The notes under the pieces were generated by a model. The model was not told where the DNA came from, did not search any database, and was given only the letters and a program-made list of their open reading frames with translations. This document shows positions 24,601-38,039 of a stretch of DNA of 64,000 nucleotides, one piece after another (the stretch's first letter is position 1; every line of letters begins with the position of its first letter). Where the stretch lies: positions 15,420,326-15,484,325 of the forward strand of contig OY282609.1 in NCBI GenBank assembly GCA_958298945.1. The letters run 5' to 3'. This DNA comes from Atherix ibis (taxonomy: Eukaryota > Arthropoda > Insecta > Diptera > Athericidae). The position numbers were made by a program, and so were the translations under genes.

Positions 24601-27600
24601 AGAAATACTAAAAAATATATTAAATTTTTATTAAGAGCAGACATTTTTGCTAAGCGGGGGAAGGGGATGAGGTAATTGTTCATAAAATGTTAATCTAAAA
24701 AATTGAGATAAAATTTAAAAGTTTGTACTTACAATGAAATTATTTTCCGGGAGACCAAATCTAAAGTTAACCTTAAACCTCCATTATATACTCCAGAAAT
24801 ATAACTATTTTTATAATATCTGTTATGCAAGATAGATTGTAAGAAATTGCAAAAATTATAAAAAATTGCAAAAATTTTAACTTATTATTACAAAGATTTT
24901 CAATGAATTTGTATTAGTAAAACTATTATGCGTAAACATTTATTTTTGTTCTTACAAGAGTTTTTGTTCAAAACAATCAATAGTGTAGCAATAATAATGA
25001 AATATAATTAAGACCTACACGAATATGTACGTACGTTTATAAAAATCAAGCTTTTAATAGTAATTTAATAAGACAGTTATGAATTTGTGGTCTTAGATAA
25101 TAAGCGCGTAAAAATTAATTCTTTTATTGTCTTCTGAAGGTAAAATGGAAAACTTTATTTAATTGCGAGCATTTGTTAATAATATTAATAGATATTATTA
25201 TGGTGTTTGAAGTATATTTTAATTAAATTTATTTTGTTAATTTTAATCGTTTTTAATTTTTACGTTTAAATTTATCAAGAGTATTTTTACTTAGATTAAG
25301 AATATTTAGAAAAAAGTCCTGATTTTACGGAAAAGCTCAGCAAATTATTAATTTTTACGAAAAAGCTTATCATAGTCAAAACTATACCGTATCGTTCTTA
25401 TTAAATAATAAAAAATGACCATGAAAATTTTATTTACTCAAATTATATAATATTTTTATTTATGTTTCAATTAAAAAATATATTTAACACCTACGCATTT
25501 CTGTGTAAACAAAAAAAGTCGTGTCGAAATTTATATATAAATAACAGATTTTGTAAGAAATTTTTTCATTTTTTTTTTTGCGCGAACCACAAAATTGATG
25601 TAAAAAAATAATTTTATGTTAGTCAGATATTTAATTTTCGAGGAATTATGAAAATTACTTTCAAAAATATGTAATGTCCTCATACAATTCACCATTTCCT
25701 TATAGTAAGTATTTGTAAGTATACCATTAAGTGTCCAGCAAAAAGTTGTAAATAATTTGGCAGATAATTTTTTTTTAACAGTTGTTAATATTGCGACACT
25801 ATATTTAAGACTTAATATAAAATTTTTCACATACACTGATAAATTTTGCAATTCATCTAAATAATAACAAAAAGAAAAAATTATTACCATTACAAATTTA
25901 TAAAAAAAAATATCACCAAATTATACTATTTACTATATTTATAACATAAAATTATCAAAAAAAAATATTTAAAAAAACATATAATATTACTCAAAATATT
26001 TTTTAGCAGAAAAAAATATTTGTAATTGCATTTGAAAATTATATAAATAAAATTGCATTTTCCAAACCACAAACCTACTCGATTTACGCATCAATCCTTC
26101 TTAGTGGAGAAAAATTATTTTACGAAACTCTTAGAAATTCAATACTTAAATAATAATAATTTTGTAATATTACATAAATATTTGCAATTAGAGGTATTCA
26201 ATAAATTCTGTAATAACTCATATACACATACCAGAGTAATTTTATTTAATTATTGAATTAGAAACGAACACGAAACATAATAATAATAATTATAATCGTA
26301 ATAACTAATGAAGTTTGGCTATAACTATTATTTGGAGATAAATTTATTTTTTGGTTAATTCACTCAGAGATGCGTTTATGGGCAAAAATAGTCAGAAAAA
26401 ATTAGCTAGTACCTTAAGTGTATCCATACCTGTTTCTATCCATTTTCTATTACGATAAATTTTTAGTTATGAAAATATCTTGATTACCAATGAACATAAC
26501 TGCTTATAGAAATTAATTTATTTATTCTCGAATAATAGTTTTATTTTGAAATAATTAAATTACTTTAACAGAATTCGATATAATTATTCTGAACTTCCTC
26601 AATAATAAATAAAATTACTTCATAAAATTTTTATCATACACGCAAAATCGAAAAATTCCTTTATTACAAATAATTTTCATAGTAAAAATATTAAATAATA
26701 AAAAAATTATGTAAAAATTAAATTATTAATTATAATAGATTATTATTAATAGAAAAAAAGCTTTTGTTAATATGTATTGAGAGTCAATGAAAAATTCTAC
26801 ACTTTCAAAAACTACTGCAGAAATACGATATAAAAATTAGTTTTATAGGCAAAAAGCCTTGAAATTGATGAAAGTAGTCGACCAAATTACGATTATAGCA
26901 GAAAAAGAGCCTATTTTCAATCTAAATAAAAAAATTCCAATCAAAATGTAGTTACTTAATTTAGACCATCCACCCAAAAATTATATAATATTGCGTACTG
27001 GACACTCACCAAACTGGCAAGAAAAACTTCGAAACAAGAATCGGTTTTTTAAAGAAATTTCTCAAATAAACAACACAAGTGAATGTAAATTAGGTAAATC
27101 GTGTTAATTGGAAAAATTTATTGTATTTTCTTTTCTTTTTACCTAATCTTCATTTCAATTTGACTTTAGTTATTTTTTTTTTTTTTTTTGGTATCCTAAA
27201 ATAAATTGAAAAACTCTCTCGCTTAACCAAATAAAAACCATCAGAAATTTAAAAACAATGTTCCTTTTATATTTAATTTCAAATTAATTACTGATTATAA
27301 AAATAATTTTTTTTATGAATATTTGACCATACCAGAAATAAAATAATTACATTTAAGTAATTTAATTAATAATATATCAAAGGTCGTAATAATAATAATA
27401 ATACTTTCCAAAAATCAAAAATAGAAAATGAGAACATTAATTAATCGAAATCAAAAGTCAAAATCGTAATCAAATATCGAAACCAATATCGAAAATCGAA
27501 TGAGAGAATAAAAGAATCTGAAAGCGAATCAAAAGACTTAAGCGACGAACTCGATTATACGTTTCCGTAATATAATCCGTGATAATTGCAAAAATCGATC

Positions 27601-28633
27601 GTGATTTTGTTTCTATTTATCTAGTGAATGATTCTCATAAATTATTGTTATTATATTTTTTTCTCCCCTATTTACAAGTATATATTATTAGGCAAGAATT
27701 GGAATTTTATTATTGAATTTATTTGTTAAAGTAAAGTTGAAAAATTACGAGTATAATCACAATAGTCCCGAATGAATTTGTTCCATATTTTTGAACAAAT
27801 TAAAAATATTACGGCATACTTTAAAAAATATGAAAGATGTATATGTTTGGTAAATAAATAAACTTTAACATATATATAGGCTCCAACTATGACAGATATA
27901 TGGGGAGAAAATTTAGATAACCTGCAATCTGTTGAAGGAAAAATATTTCTTAAACAAATAATAAAATTTCATTTCCAATTAACAATAATAATATCACTTT
28001 GTATGATACCATATTTCCTAAGAAAGAAAAAACAATAAAATAAACTTTAAAAAAGCTGATAAATACTATCAGAGGAGCAAGAGATCCACAATAGTAAACC
28101 TAATGCAATGCCAAAAACTGAGCATATTTTTACATATTATTTTTTCTGATAATATTTTCAAAAACAGAGTCCCCGTTCACACAAACAAAGAAACAAGCAT
28201 ACAAGACCATATAGCAAATCTGTTGGGGAGATGGGGAATTAAATCGTATCACAATTACGAGATTTCTTATGTTGTTATAGTTGATAGTTGGTCGATTGGT
28301 TGGTTACTTGGTGGGTTGTTCGAATAGTGGTGGTGTTGTGAGCCTATTACCTGATGGTTTTACTTTTAACTTTAGTCTTTGTATTATTTGTTACCGTTTC
28401 GCTGTTTTGTTGTTGCCATCATTATAGTGATGGTTTTTTATTATTAATTTTATTATAATTGTTGTTATTGGTAGTGGTGTTGTTAGTGCTGTTAATTTTT
28501 TTTTTTTGAAAATTAGTTACCTTCACCGCTACCTTCTGCCACCATTTACTACTGCCTGCTATGACCATCAAAGCAGATATTTTGTCCATTCGAATAATTT
28601 TTGTCCGTCTTGGATATTTTTGTTTTTGAATAG
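21646..28633. other. Long AT-rich intergenic region upstream of the first cuticle-type gene
   Basis: About 7 kb with no supported gene. ORFs at 23839-24072, 25531-25890, 26053-26256 and 28103-28327 are AT-driven and lack domains. Three copies of an ATATGTTATAGGTTAAAAAA-like unit occur at 24306-24401. Promoter-proximal control elements of the gene starting at 28.67 kb may lie in the last kilobase, but none can be named from sequence alone. Confidence 0.5.
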
Positions 28634-28677
28634 TATAAAAGCAGTTGACTGAATACAAGATTCATACAGTATCAGTT
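28634..28677 (+). promoter_or_regulatory. TATA box and initiator of cuticle-type gene 1
   Basis: TATAAAA lies at 28634-28640. Two initiator candidates follow: TTCATAC (A at 28664, TATA at -30) and the stronger match ATCAGTT (A at 28674, TATA at -40). The spacing favours the first and the motif favours the second. The start codon is at 28752, giving a 5' UTR of about 80-90 nt. Confidence 0.65.
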
Positions 28678-28751
28678 CTGCAGTCAAGGAGTAGCACAAA
28701 AACATATTTTAATAAATAGTGTTGGAATTTGTTTTTAATAAACATATCAAA

Positions 28752-31604
28752 ATGAAGTCGATGGTATGTTAAGTTTAGTTTTAAAATAATTTTTTTTAAT
28801 TATTCTTTATATAAAATCATCCTTTATCCTACGAAATGCAAAAAAACGGTTTTACCTTTATTTATTTTTTGAAAAAACGAAACTAATTAAAACTGTGTCA
28901 AAACTAAAAGTGATCTTACATTAAAACTTTATTTTGGCGGATTATTTTCAAATCAAAGTGAATATTGTGTCACATTTTAAAGCCCAGCACAGGATCAGTG
29001 ATTGTTATAAAAAAAATTCAAAAATCATTCCAAGGATTATATATAATTTTATTCTGCAAATATTTATGCTATTTAAGGATGATATCTCCTTACAAAAGTT
29101 ATTTTAAATTAAATCGAAAATTCAATTTTCATACAGAAAAAAAATTTAATTTAATGGAAAATATTTTGTATTTTGCAAAATTATTAACACTGCAATTTAA
29201 TTGATTAATTTATATCAATTAATTCAATAGTAATAGTAAGATTAATTTTTTGTATAACAATTTAATCAATTTTGACAAAAACTACCAGATCCAATTCGAA
29301 TTTTACACGATTATTTAAAGGTGCTTTCGCTTTTGTTTTGCATCGCTGACTTTGATCTCGGAAATGTTAAGTATTTATCAGGGAAAAAACTCTAACAATT
29401 CAAATTGTTATTTAATAGAAGTTATTTTGGAAGTCTCTCAATTAAGATTTTTATCTCTTTCCAATAACAGAAATAAATTATATGATTTTTTGGTATTTAA
29501 AAAAGAACTCTTTTTATTAAGTCGAATTTCAAAAATATAATCAATTATAATTGAGAAGATTTGACAATTTGTTTGTATATGTATTATCTGTGATTATTAT
29601 AAATTTTCACAATTGTCTGAAGATCATCTTCCACGCCTTTAAAAGATTTCAATTCCGGACAGAATGCCAAGTAGATGCAAATATTCAGTATCCACACTTG
29701 CATTCATTGCCGAAGAAATTATCTTGATTTAAGTCCAAAAACTTGATTTGTGGGTCTGATACAATGAAAACATAAAAACAGAAACCAAAAACTTAAGCAT
29801 ATAAATAAGTAAAAGTGATCTTGTATCAGAAAAGAAACGTTTCAGTTTAAAAAACAAAAAATCCCAGCGATGACATATAATCGAAAGTGATCTGGCCTCC
29901 TGGTGAAATTATATTTTCGTTGTGTTCAGAGTGCATGAATGTATCGAGTCTGTAAACTCAAAGTAATTCGATCATAAAAATTCAGGTGCAGAGTAATCAC
30001 CTCGATGAGCTGAGCTCATTTTGATCTTGTATTTCAGCGAGTTCATTGCTTCATAAATAAGGTACTCGCATCAAAAATGCGTATAGAGTTTCGGCCCAAA
30101 CCGTTTCGGTGTTTTCGCTTGTACAGTTTATAATGTCAATGCTTGATTATTATTCATATTTGTATCTTTTTCTGTTCGTATCTTTTTGCAGCTCATATAT
30201 GGGTTTGTGTTAGCATTGGTTATCTATGCGGTCAATGCTGAAGGTAAGGCCAACGAAAAGAAGAAGAATGTCGATGATAAAAAGCAATCGAAACGTGGAA
30301 TTTTAAGTTCTGGCTACGGCAACGGATATGGGTACATTGGTGGAGGAGCACAATTTAGCGGTGGCTTGGGAGGACAAGGTGGACACTACGGCAATGACTT
30401 TGTAGAACAAGGGCTCGGACACGGAGTTGCCATTGGTCATGGAGTAAGTTTTGGAAACGAAGTTGGTATTGGTCACGGCGGTGGTTTTGGACACGGAGGT
30501 GGTCTCGGACACGGAGGTGGTTTTGGACAAGGAGGTGGTTTTGGACAAGGAGGTGGTCTTGGATATGGAGCTTCTATTGGACAAGGAGCTGGTATTGGAC
30601 ATGGAGTTGGTATAGGACAAGGAATTTCTTATGGACCAGCTTTAAGCTATGGAGGTCACGATCATCATCATGTTAAAACAGTGACTGTTGTAAAGAACGT
30701 TCCAGTTCCTTATCCAGTTGAGAAGCACATTCATGTTCCAGTTGAAAAGCATGTACCGTATCCAGTCAAAGTACCTGTCCCACAGCCCTACCCAGTTGTG
30801 AAACATGTTCCATACCCAGTTAAAGAAATCGTCAAAGTACCAGTTCATATTCCTCAGCCCTACCCAGTTGAGAAGAAGGTACCATATCCAGTTCATGTTC
30901 CAGTCGATCGTCCATACCCAGTTAAGGTCCTCGTTCCACAACCGTATCCAGTAGAGAAGCACATCCATGTTCCAGTCAAGGTACCAGTACCACATCCGTA
31001 TCCAGTTGAGAAACGCGTTCCATATCCAGTCAAAGTACCAGTCCATGTTCCTCAACCATACCCAGTCGAGAAAATCGTGCGTTATCCCGTTAAAGTTCCA
31101 GTCGATCGTCCAGTACCAGTCCATATTCCACAACCATACCCAGTTCATGTTGAGAAACATGTTCCAGTTCATGTTATAAAACAAGTTCCAGTTCCAGTAC
31201 ATATTCCAGTCGATCGCCCATATCCAGTTCATATTGAGAGAAAAGTTCCAGTACCAGTGAAGGTTCCAGTACCACATCCTTACCCAGTTGAAAAGCATGT
31301 TCCATACCCAGTTGAGAAACTTGTCCCTTATCCAGTGAAGGTTCCAGTCGACCGTCCAGTTCCAGTCCACATTGAGAGACACATCCCAGTAGCAGTAGAA
31401 AAGCATATTCCATACCATGTTCCAGTTCCAGTTCATGTACAACATCACCATGGAGTCGTAGGACATGAAGTCAACATTGGTGCAAGCTATGGTGTTGAAG
31501 GTGGCGCACAAGGACATTTTCAGGGGCAAATACATGGACACGAACATGGCCAAATACATGGACATGGACATGGACATGAGCACGGCTCATATCACTATGA
31601 TTAG
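28752..31604 (+). CDS. Secreted Val/Pro-repeat cuticle-type protein 1 (Vajk/CPLCP-like)
   Basis: Two exons: 28752-28763 (MKSM, donor GTATGT) and 30192-31604 (acceptor TTTTTGCAG), phase 0, 474 residues. The intron interrupts the signal peptide, as is common in insect cuticle genes. Residues 1-20 form a signal peptide (cleavage likely VNA|EG). Residues 21-39 are Lys/Asp-rich and end in SKR-G, a possible proprotein-convertase site. Residues 44-157 are Gly-rich with Gx[12 protein letters not shown] units. From about 165 to 420 come tandem PYPVEK, VPYPVK and VPVPV units. The tail is His/Gly-rich ([13 protein letters not shown]). No chitin-binding R&R motif is seen. The high density of PV and PY pairs matches low-complexity proline-rich cuticular proteins (CPLCP), and the architecture recalls Drosophila Vajk proteins. 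An extracellular structural role in cuticle is inferred. Its paralogue lies at 49.7-51.4 kb. Confidence 0.9.
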
Positions 31605-31974
31605 AAATTCCACTACCACGACAGTTGTGATAATGTTTTTATAATTAAAGAAAACTTTTTTTAAATTAGCTATAAGATATACAGATATGTGGAACTGTAA
31701 AAATTTAACCAAATTTATCTTTGACTGTCTTCTATCATCGAATTCTTTCTAAAGGCAAGGTTATCATGCAAAAAATACTACACTCCATTAATATGCCGAG
31801 TAGATATTAATCGAAATAAATTCACTTGCCTATTAACATCGTAGCATTTAAGGGCAAATTTTTTTTTTTTTTAAATTTACAATCGATATGAAAATTTGCT
31901 CCCAAAACATACAATATTTAAGAATGACTTCAATTTGATGGATTTGTGCTCTCTTTTGAGTCTTGCCTTTAAGA

Positions 31975-31987
31975 AATAAAAAATAAA
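31975..31987 (+). terminator. Poly(A) signals of cuticle-type gene 1
   Basis: Two AATAAA hexamers, at 31975-31980 and 31982-31987, lie about 370 nt after the stop. Further AATAAA copies lie near 32027 and 32100. Which one is used cannot be told. Confidence 0.5.
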
Positions 31988-34325
31988 GTCTCCTTTTCTA
32001 GATTAATTACAATAATGGATTTTTAAAATAAAGAAGGATATTGATTTTTTTTTTATAAAAGTAAATATTAAAGAAAAATGTGTGAACTGTATGTAAATAA
32101 ATAAAATGATTATAAAAATTAACAAATAGTTTCTCATTAAAGTTGTTTTTCCATTTTTTATGATTACCTTTATGACCTAAACGGAGTTGTTTTAGTAAAG
32201 AATAATTTGAGTATGACTATACTCATAATACATGTAATATGCGTGGTGGTTTTTCCCAAGAGCAATGAAGAATTGTGCAAATTCCGAAGAAATTTTTTTG
32301 TTACCTTGAAAAAAAAGTGAAATCCGACAGAATTACCAGTCCTCTTTAACTTACTCAAAAACTTGCAGTACTTTACCGAATAGTTTTGATGCAACATGAC
32401 TACTGTTAATAGATCTGATGCAATTTTTCATTTTTCAATTGTAGAAGTGCATCTGAGCATTTTCTCCTCGGCTATTTCCTCAGTTCGAAGCTTGTACATC
32501 CGAAATGATATCAATTAAAAACCGCAGTCAAGGTGTAAACCACAAACTATTCGCACAATATTATGTCATGCAACTACGAGTATATAAATGCGCATTCCAT
32601 TCCAATACTCTGTGATCGGACAAAATAATCGCCCTGTAGTCGTATTGATTTAATTCAAATTCACATTCATAACTATTCATTCACAGCCATTATTTCGATG
32701 ATAGTTCATTGTCTCCGGACTGACACTGTCAAATGACATTGTAACATGAATTTCGAAATCCTCACACTAACCGACTTTCTTTTCTTTTCAAATTTCTTTA
32801 ACAATAATGGTATAAAAAATTTCGTAATATTAATTTTACTAATAGATACTCTTAAATCAATTTTTAATACCTGCATTATAAATGATTTCGAATAAAATAA
32901 AAAGTACGAGTATATATTGTCAAGGAAGTAATAATTGATTGATTAAAATCACACGTAACATTTTCTCATCAAATCGAAAATTTAATAAAGTTTTTAAAGT
33001 AGCTAGCCAATTGGAATGATTTTATTATTTTACTTGTCAACTACTAATCAATATTTTTGATAATAACAAATTTTACTTTAAAAGTCAATTTTTTTAAAAT
33101 GTGTTTTGAAATTTTTTTCTTAATTTTCCATCAAATTTTTATATTTGAAAAATTTGTAGTACACATTTAGACGTTTTTCTCAATCATATAAACGTTTTAA
33201 TTTTTTTTTAATAGACTAAAAAATTAAAAAAACTATTTTATTAAAACAATAAGATAAATTCTGTAAATTATTATGATTATTATTATTATAAATTAATATT
33301 CATATTTTTTAAAAAGCAATAATCTGTAAAAAACCTGGTAATGAATATTATTTCTCAATTTATGACATTTTAATGAATATTAAGAACCCTCAAAATTAAT
33401 AACTTTTTTAAATATGTTGACAAACCCCACAAGGTTAAATTGCAATTTATGAGTACGCAGGCAAATGCTCCCGTTGGTATGCTAACACATAATTAGCTAA
33501 TCGAAAACACAGTATCGGGATTTTCAATAGCAACTTGACATGTCAAGATTCCATTGAAAAATTCGATTATAATTTGCAGAAAATTCATGTTAAATGAATT
33601 CGAAAACGTTATTATTCGATGGTTTATTATTCAAAGAGGACAAAAAACACCTACAAATTATATATGGATGCCTCAGTCATCATAATTCAAGCCCAACATT
33701 CAATCCGAGTTTTCTTAAAATTTTAAAGCAAATTTCTGTTTTTCAGAAGAAATAAACAATTTTCACTTACTTTAATTAATAAGATCGCCTCCATATATGC
33801 TATTATGAGAAAAGCTCTTTATATGGTTTATTCAAGGTGATGGCATATAAAAAAGCTCCAAAAATTATTAAAAATTTAACAATTTTTGGAGCCAAAAATT
33901 ATGCTAGTTTTCATTCGATCATAAATCAATAAAATATAAAGTTTCACATATTAAAGCTAAGCCATCTAAAGCTTATTGTATATTATGGCATTAATCTAAC
34001 TATAAAAGTTAAAATTTTAAGCAACACTAGATTCAACATAGCTTTAAGCTTTTATAGTATGAACACATAGTAATTTTAGTTTCAGAAGTTTCTCTTCTAA
34101 TTTGTTTATTTTAATTAGCAAAAAGTTTCGTATTTATAAGTAGAAGACATTAACAAAAATATTTTTAAAAAACTTTTTCTGAAGAATAAAAAAATATTTT
34201 GTAAAACTTCTTAAAATATCGTAAAAAATAATTGAAAACTAAAAGCTTAACTTTTTCTATAATATTGATAATTATCCATTGCAGTTATTATTTATACTAT
34301 TTTTCTTTTAAATTCTTATTATATA
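31988..34325. other. Intergenic, no supported gene
   Basis: AT-rich. A TATATAAAT box near 32580 sits in less AT-rich DNA but no ORF follows. A small hairpin with GCTCCAAAAATT arms lies near 33858-33895. A 75-codon minus ORF at 32170-32397 has no domain. Confidence 0.45.
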
Positions 34326-35556
34326 CTAGGGTCGTTCAATAAGTCCTTAGAAAATCCGAGAAATTGCGCTCGTAGTGTCGGTAAAAAGTAGCATTATCGA
34401 CAGGAAAGCTGTCAAAATTTCAGCTCGATCCATAACGTAGGTCAATTTCTATCGTCGATTAAAGTTAACGACATTTATTTGTGCATAACAATGGAAAAAA
34501 GTGAGTTTAGGGCTGTCATCAAACATCTCCATTTGAAAGGCTTAAGCCCGAAAGAAATCAAAGCCGAGTTGGATGCAGTTCATGGTACATCTGCACCTGT
34601 GTTTGCGACGGTTTACAATTGGGTGAATGAATTTAAACGTGGCCGTTCATCCACAAAAGATGAACATCGTTCAGGACGCCCAGTTGAGGTGTCTACTCCT
34701 GAAATCATCGACAAAATCCACGATCTGATTTTGAACGATCGGCGAATTAAAGTGCGCGAATTAGTTGAGGCCACGGGCATATCACAAGGTATAGTCGCTT
34801 CAATTTTGCATGAAAAATTGTCTGTGAAAAAAATTTCGGCAAGATGGGTGCCGCGTTTGCTCTCAGAGGAGAATAAGCGCAATCGTATAGTGGACTCTGA
34901 GGCTATGTTGGCACTCTTTCATCGCAATCCTGCCGAATTCCTTCGTCGATATGTCACTGTGGACGAAACCTGGATACACTACTACACTCCAGAAATGAAG
35001 AGACAGTCATCACAGTGGATTTTCAAGGGTGAACGGGCTCCGAAGAAGGCAAAAAGTGTGCCATCGGCTGGCAAGGTGATGGCCACGGTCTTTTGGGATT
35101 CGCAGGGCGTCATTTTTATCGACTACTTGGAAAAAGGAAAAAAATAACAGGAGTGTATTACGCGTCGTTATTGCAACGGTTGAGCGAGGAAATCAAAGAG
35201 AAACGCCCTCATCTGAAGAATAAAAAAATCCTCTTGCATCAGGACAATGCGCGTGTGCACACCTGCGCTGTTTCCATGGCCAAAATTGTGGAATTGAGAA
35301 TGGAATTGTTGCAGCATCCCGCTTATTCACCAGATTTGGTCCCGAGTGACTATTTTCTTTTCCCCAATCTGAAGAAATGGCTTGGCGGACGACGGTTCAC
35401 TTCCAACGAGGACGTCATTGCTCAAACGGATGAGTATTTTGCAGAACTTCCGAAATCTTATTTTTTGGACGGGATAAAAATTTTGGAAAAACGGTTGGAA
35501 AAGTGTATAGGGCTAAAAGGAGATTATGTTGAAAAATAAAATTTGAACGACCCTCG
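34326..35556 (+). mobile_element. Nearly intact mariner element
   Basis: TA target duplication at 34324-34325 and 35557-35558. Terminal inverted repeats begin CTAGGGTCGTTCAA on the left and CGAGGGTCGTTCAA on the right (one mismatch in 14), diverging inward. Length 1231 bp, normal for a mariner. It carries one transposase gene, described separately. Confidence 0.93.
34479..35539 (+). pseudogene. Mariner transposase with a single frameshift
   Basis: The ORF begins at 34479; the Met at 34491 (MEKSEFRAV) is the likelier start. It has two N-terminal helix-turn-helix regions (KGLSPKEIKAELDAVHG; KVRELVEATGISQGIVAS), the linker SGRPVEVST, the WVPRLL motif and all three catalytic acidic positions: VTVDETWIHYY, LHQDNARVHT and YSPDLVPSDYFLF. 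The reading frame breaks once, in an A-rich run at about 35131-35146 (EKGKK then stop), and resumes one base out of phase at ITGVYYASLLQRL to the stop at 35537. Otherwise full length (about 350 residues). One missing base in a homopolymer accounts for the break, so a sequencing or assembly error is possible. Confidence 0.88.
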
Positions 35557-38039
35557 TATATAATATTTTGAACATGAAAAAAGCGAAGATAAATTTGGAA
35601 AATACGAGTAATATAAGAATACTAGTTCTGATAAGTCCTTTCAACTTAAAAAAGCAAGTGTCAATTAGTTTACAGAGAAAATATTTGTTGTTTCAAAAAA
35701 TGTTATGGCCAGTCACTGCACACTTATGTTTAATGAAAAAAATACTAATAATTCATAATTTATACCAAAAAATATCATTGTATAATAGTTTAATTTATAT
35801 TTTAAAATAGCTTTTTCCTATTCACAATAGACAGATTTAATTTGTTTGAAAAAACTTTATTTAAATATTCGATTATGAATAGCTAAGATATAAACAAAAA
35901 CCAGAGTAACATCTTATTATATTATATTTGATAAAATGACGAATTTTGATAGAAAACTTAGGTAACAATTTTATAATTTGCGAAATTTTAATTTCATTTC
36001 CTCCATGTTGCCTGTTTTATTGTTGTTTTTTCTTTTTTTAATTTCTAACCTTTCCATAATAATCCATCGGGTATGCATTTTTTTTATACAAAATTACTTT
36101 TGCGAAAATACATATATAAATTTTATAATATATTAATTTTTATATAAAACAAAACAAAGAAGTACCAAAAAAGGAACGTTATGAAAATTGTGTTTTTTTT
36201 TTGTTCAATTCAACCTAAACATATCAAGCTTTAGTGTATTTTGCATTTTACATAATTTTTCGTATTTTTTATTATTTATTTATAATTTTTTCAATATAAA
36301 CTCCAATATAATCTCTAGTTGACCTAAATTTTTACTAAATTATAATTAAGTAATTATAATTAAATAATTTGACAAAAGAAGTCGTATTACGTACTTGTAT
36401 TATATACTATGTGGTTTCCTTCTACTCAAGGGGTGGGATTTTTTATTTGATATCTTATAGATGTAGAAGATAATCGAATACTTTTTAAATAAATTTCACA
36501 AGTAATCAGATATTTTCTAATCCTAGTTTATATAGAGTTTTCTTTTCTGTTGCTTATGTATTAAATTCAAATTATTTATTATTTAAAGTTCGAATATTTA
36601 TTAATTTAAAGTTCGAATATTTATTAATTTTTTCATTTGTTAAAATTTTACCTTGGCATAAATGGAATTTACGCAATACCATTGACAAAACACTATTCAA
36701 CTTTAAGATGAGTTTATGTTCATATGTACGGATGTTAAAAATAATTCTTTTCGATTATAGACTTAACCAATCCAAAAAAGTGTAATTTAAATTTTTAAAA
36801 AAAGAAGATTATTGTGCTTTTACCCATGTACCTATGCAAGTATAACCGAGTACGTATGTTTCTACATGGTTAAAAATATTTCCAATAATTTCAATCCAAT
36901 TTTAATATTGTAGTACATTTCACTGAGACGTGTTTCTTTTTATGATTTCTTTCATTCAAAGATATTATTACATCATATAAATCGCATAAAAAAACACTAG
37001 TTGCATAATTTTTTCAATCAGATACAATAGGTCTGTTCCCCCCCGGATACTACCATATATACTACAGATGCAATTGTCTGTTCAGGTTGAGGTAGAGCTG
37101 CTACTGCTGATACAAGCAATTGTATTGAATGTGAATACCTGATTTGTTGGCGTTAAGAATGCAAGAATAATCGCTAAGTGAAATCAATTGATTAAAATTT
37201 TCCCTCACAATAGATAGCGTTTGTCGAATGTCGATAGCTATATTCACACGCAGAGTAATTATTTCCCCCATGGCCCCAACAAAGAAGTCGTTTGTTAACA
37301 AAAGCTCTCGAAAATTAACAAGCAGTTCGTGTCGATTTTGTTTGGTTTCCCGAAAACCGAAAGTTGAAAACTGCAACTGCAGAAATAATTTAATGCCATC
37401 ATTTAGGAATTGCCAGCAAACTAAATTGGAACCGATTCGATTTAATAATAAAATATTCAATTGGAATCTTGTTTGTTTTTACATAGTTTAGATACTATTG
37501 GCAGTAGATGGAATAATTTTACAAAAAAAAAATTGCCAAATCTCCGCTTGGAGATGTGATAGTGAAAAATGCTCCACAAAATTTTCCAGTAAATTAATAT
37601 AAAATAAAATCGTGAGGACACGCGTAACAATCTCTTTTAGAGTAAATGAACTGAATTTTAATTGGAAACAATAAGATTGTAGCCAAATCATGTACGCTAA
37701 TATAAAAGTATTTAATATATTTTTAAAATATTTTATTTTATTTTTATTGAATTTGAATTAATAATTAAACAAAAAAATTCCGTTTAAACTTTCTTTAATT
37801 TATCTTTCCTATACTTATTAAAAAATCAACAATTGAGTCAACTTTTAAGCTCCCCTAATTTTTTTTTAGAAAAATAAATGTTAACATTTATTTGAATAAA
37901 TAGTATTACAGGCTATTCTTAAAGTTGACCTAAACTTTAATGGCGTCAAATTAAAGCTTCATTTTAAATTTAAATGACACTTTATATTGACGCCATTTTG
38001 ATTAGCTGTCATTCTGTCAGTTGATATTTGACAATCATA
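35557..38039. other. Intergenic, unassigned minus ORFs
   Basis: No supported gene. Minus ORFs at 37101-37460 (119 codons) and 37488-37691 have fairly mixed amino-acid content (for example GEIITLRVNIAIDIRQ) in less AT-rich DNA, but no recognisable domain or convincing splice pattern. A 23-bp unit (TTTAAAGTTCGAATATTTAT-like) is repeated in tandem at about 36581-36630. Confidence 0.45.

Noticed and set aside
30642..31583. 313-codon minus ORF antisense to cuticle-type gene 1, and the similar 281-codon one at 50476-51321
   Set aside because: They are mirror frames of the CCAGTT/GTTCCA-type repeats (Trp/Asn/Met-rich nonsense products) with no start context or domain.
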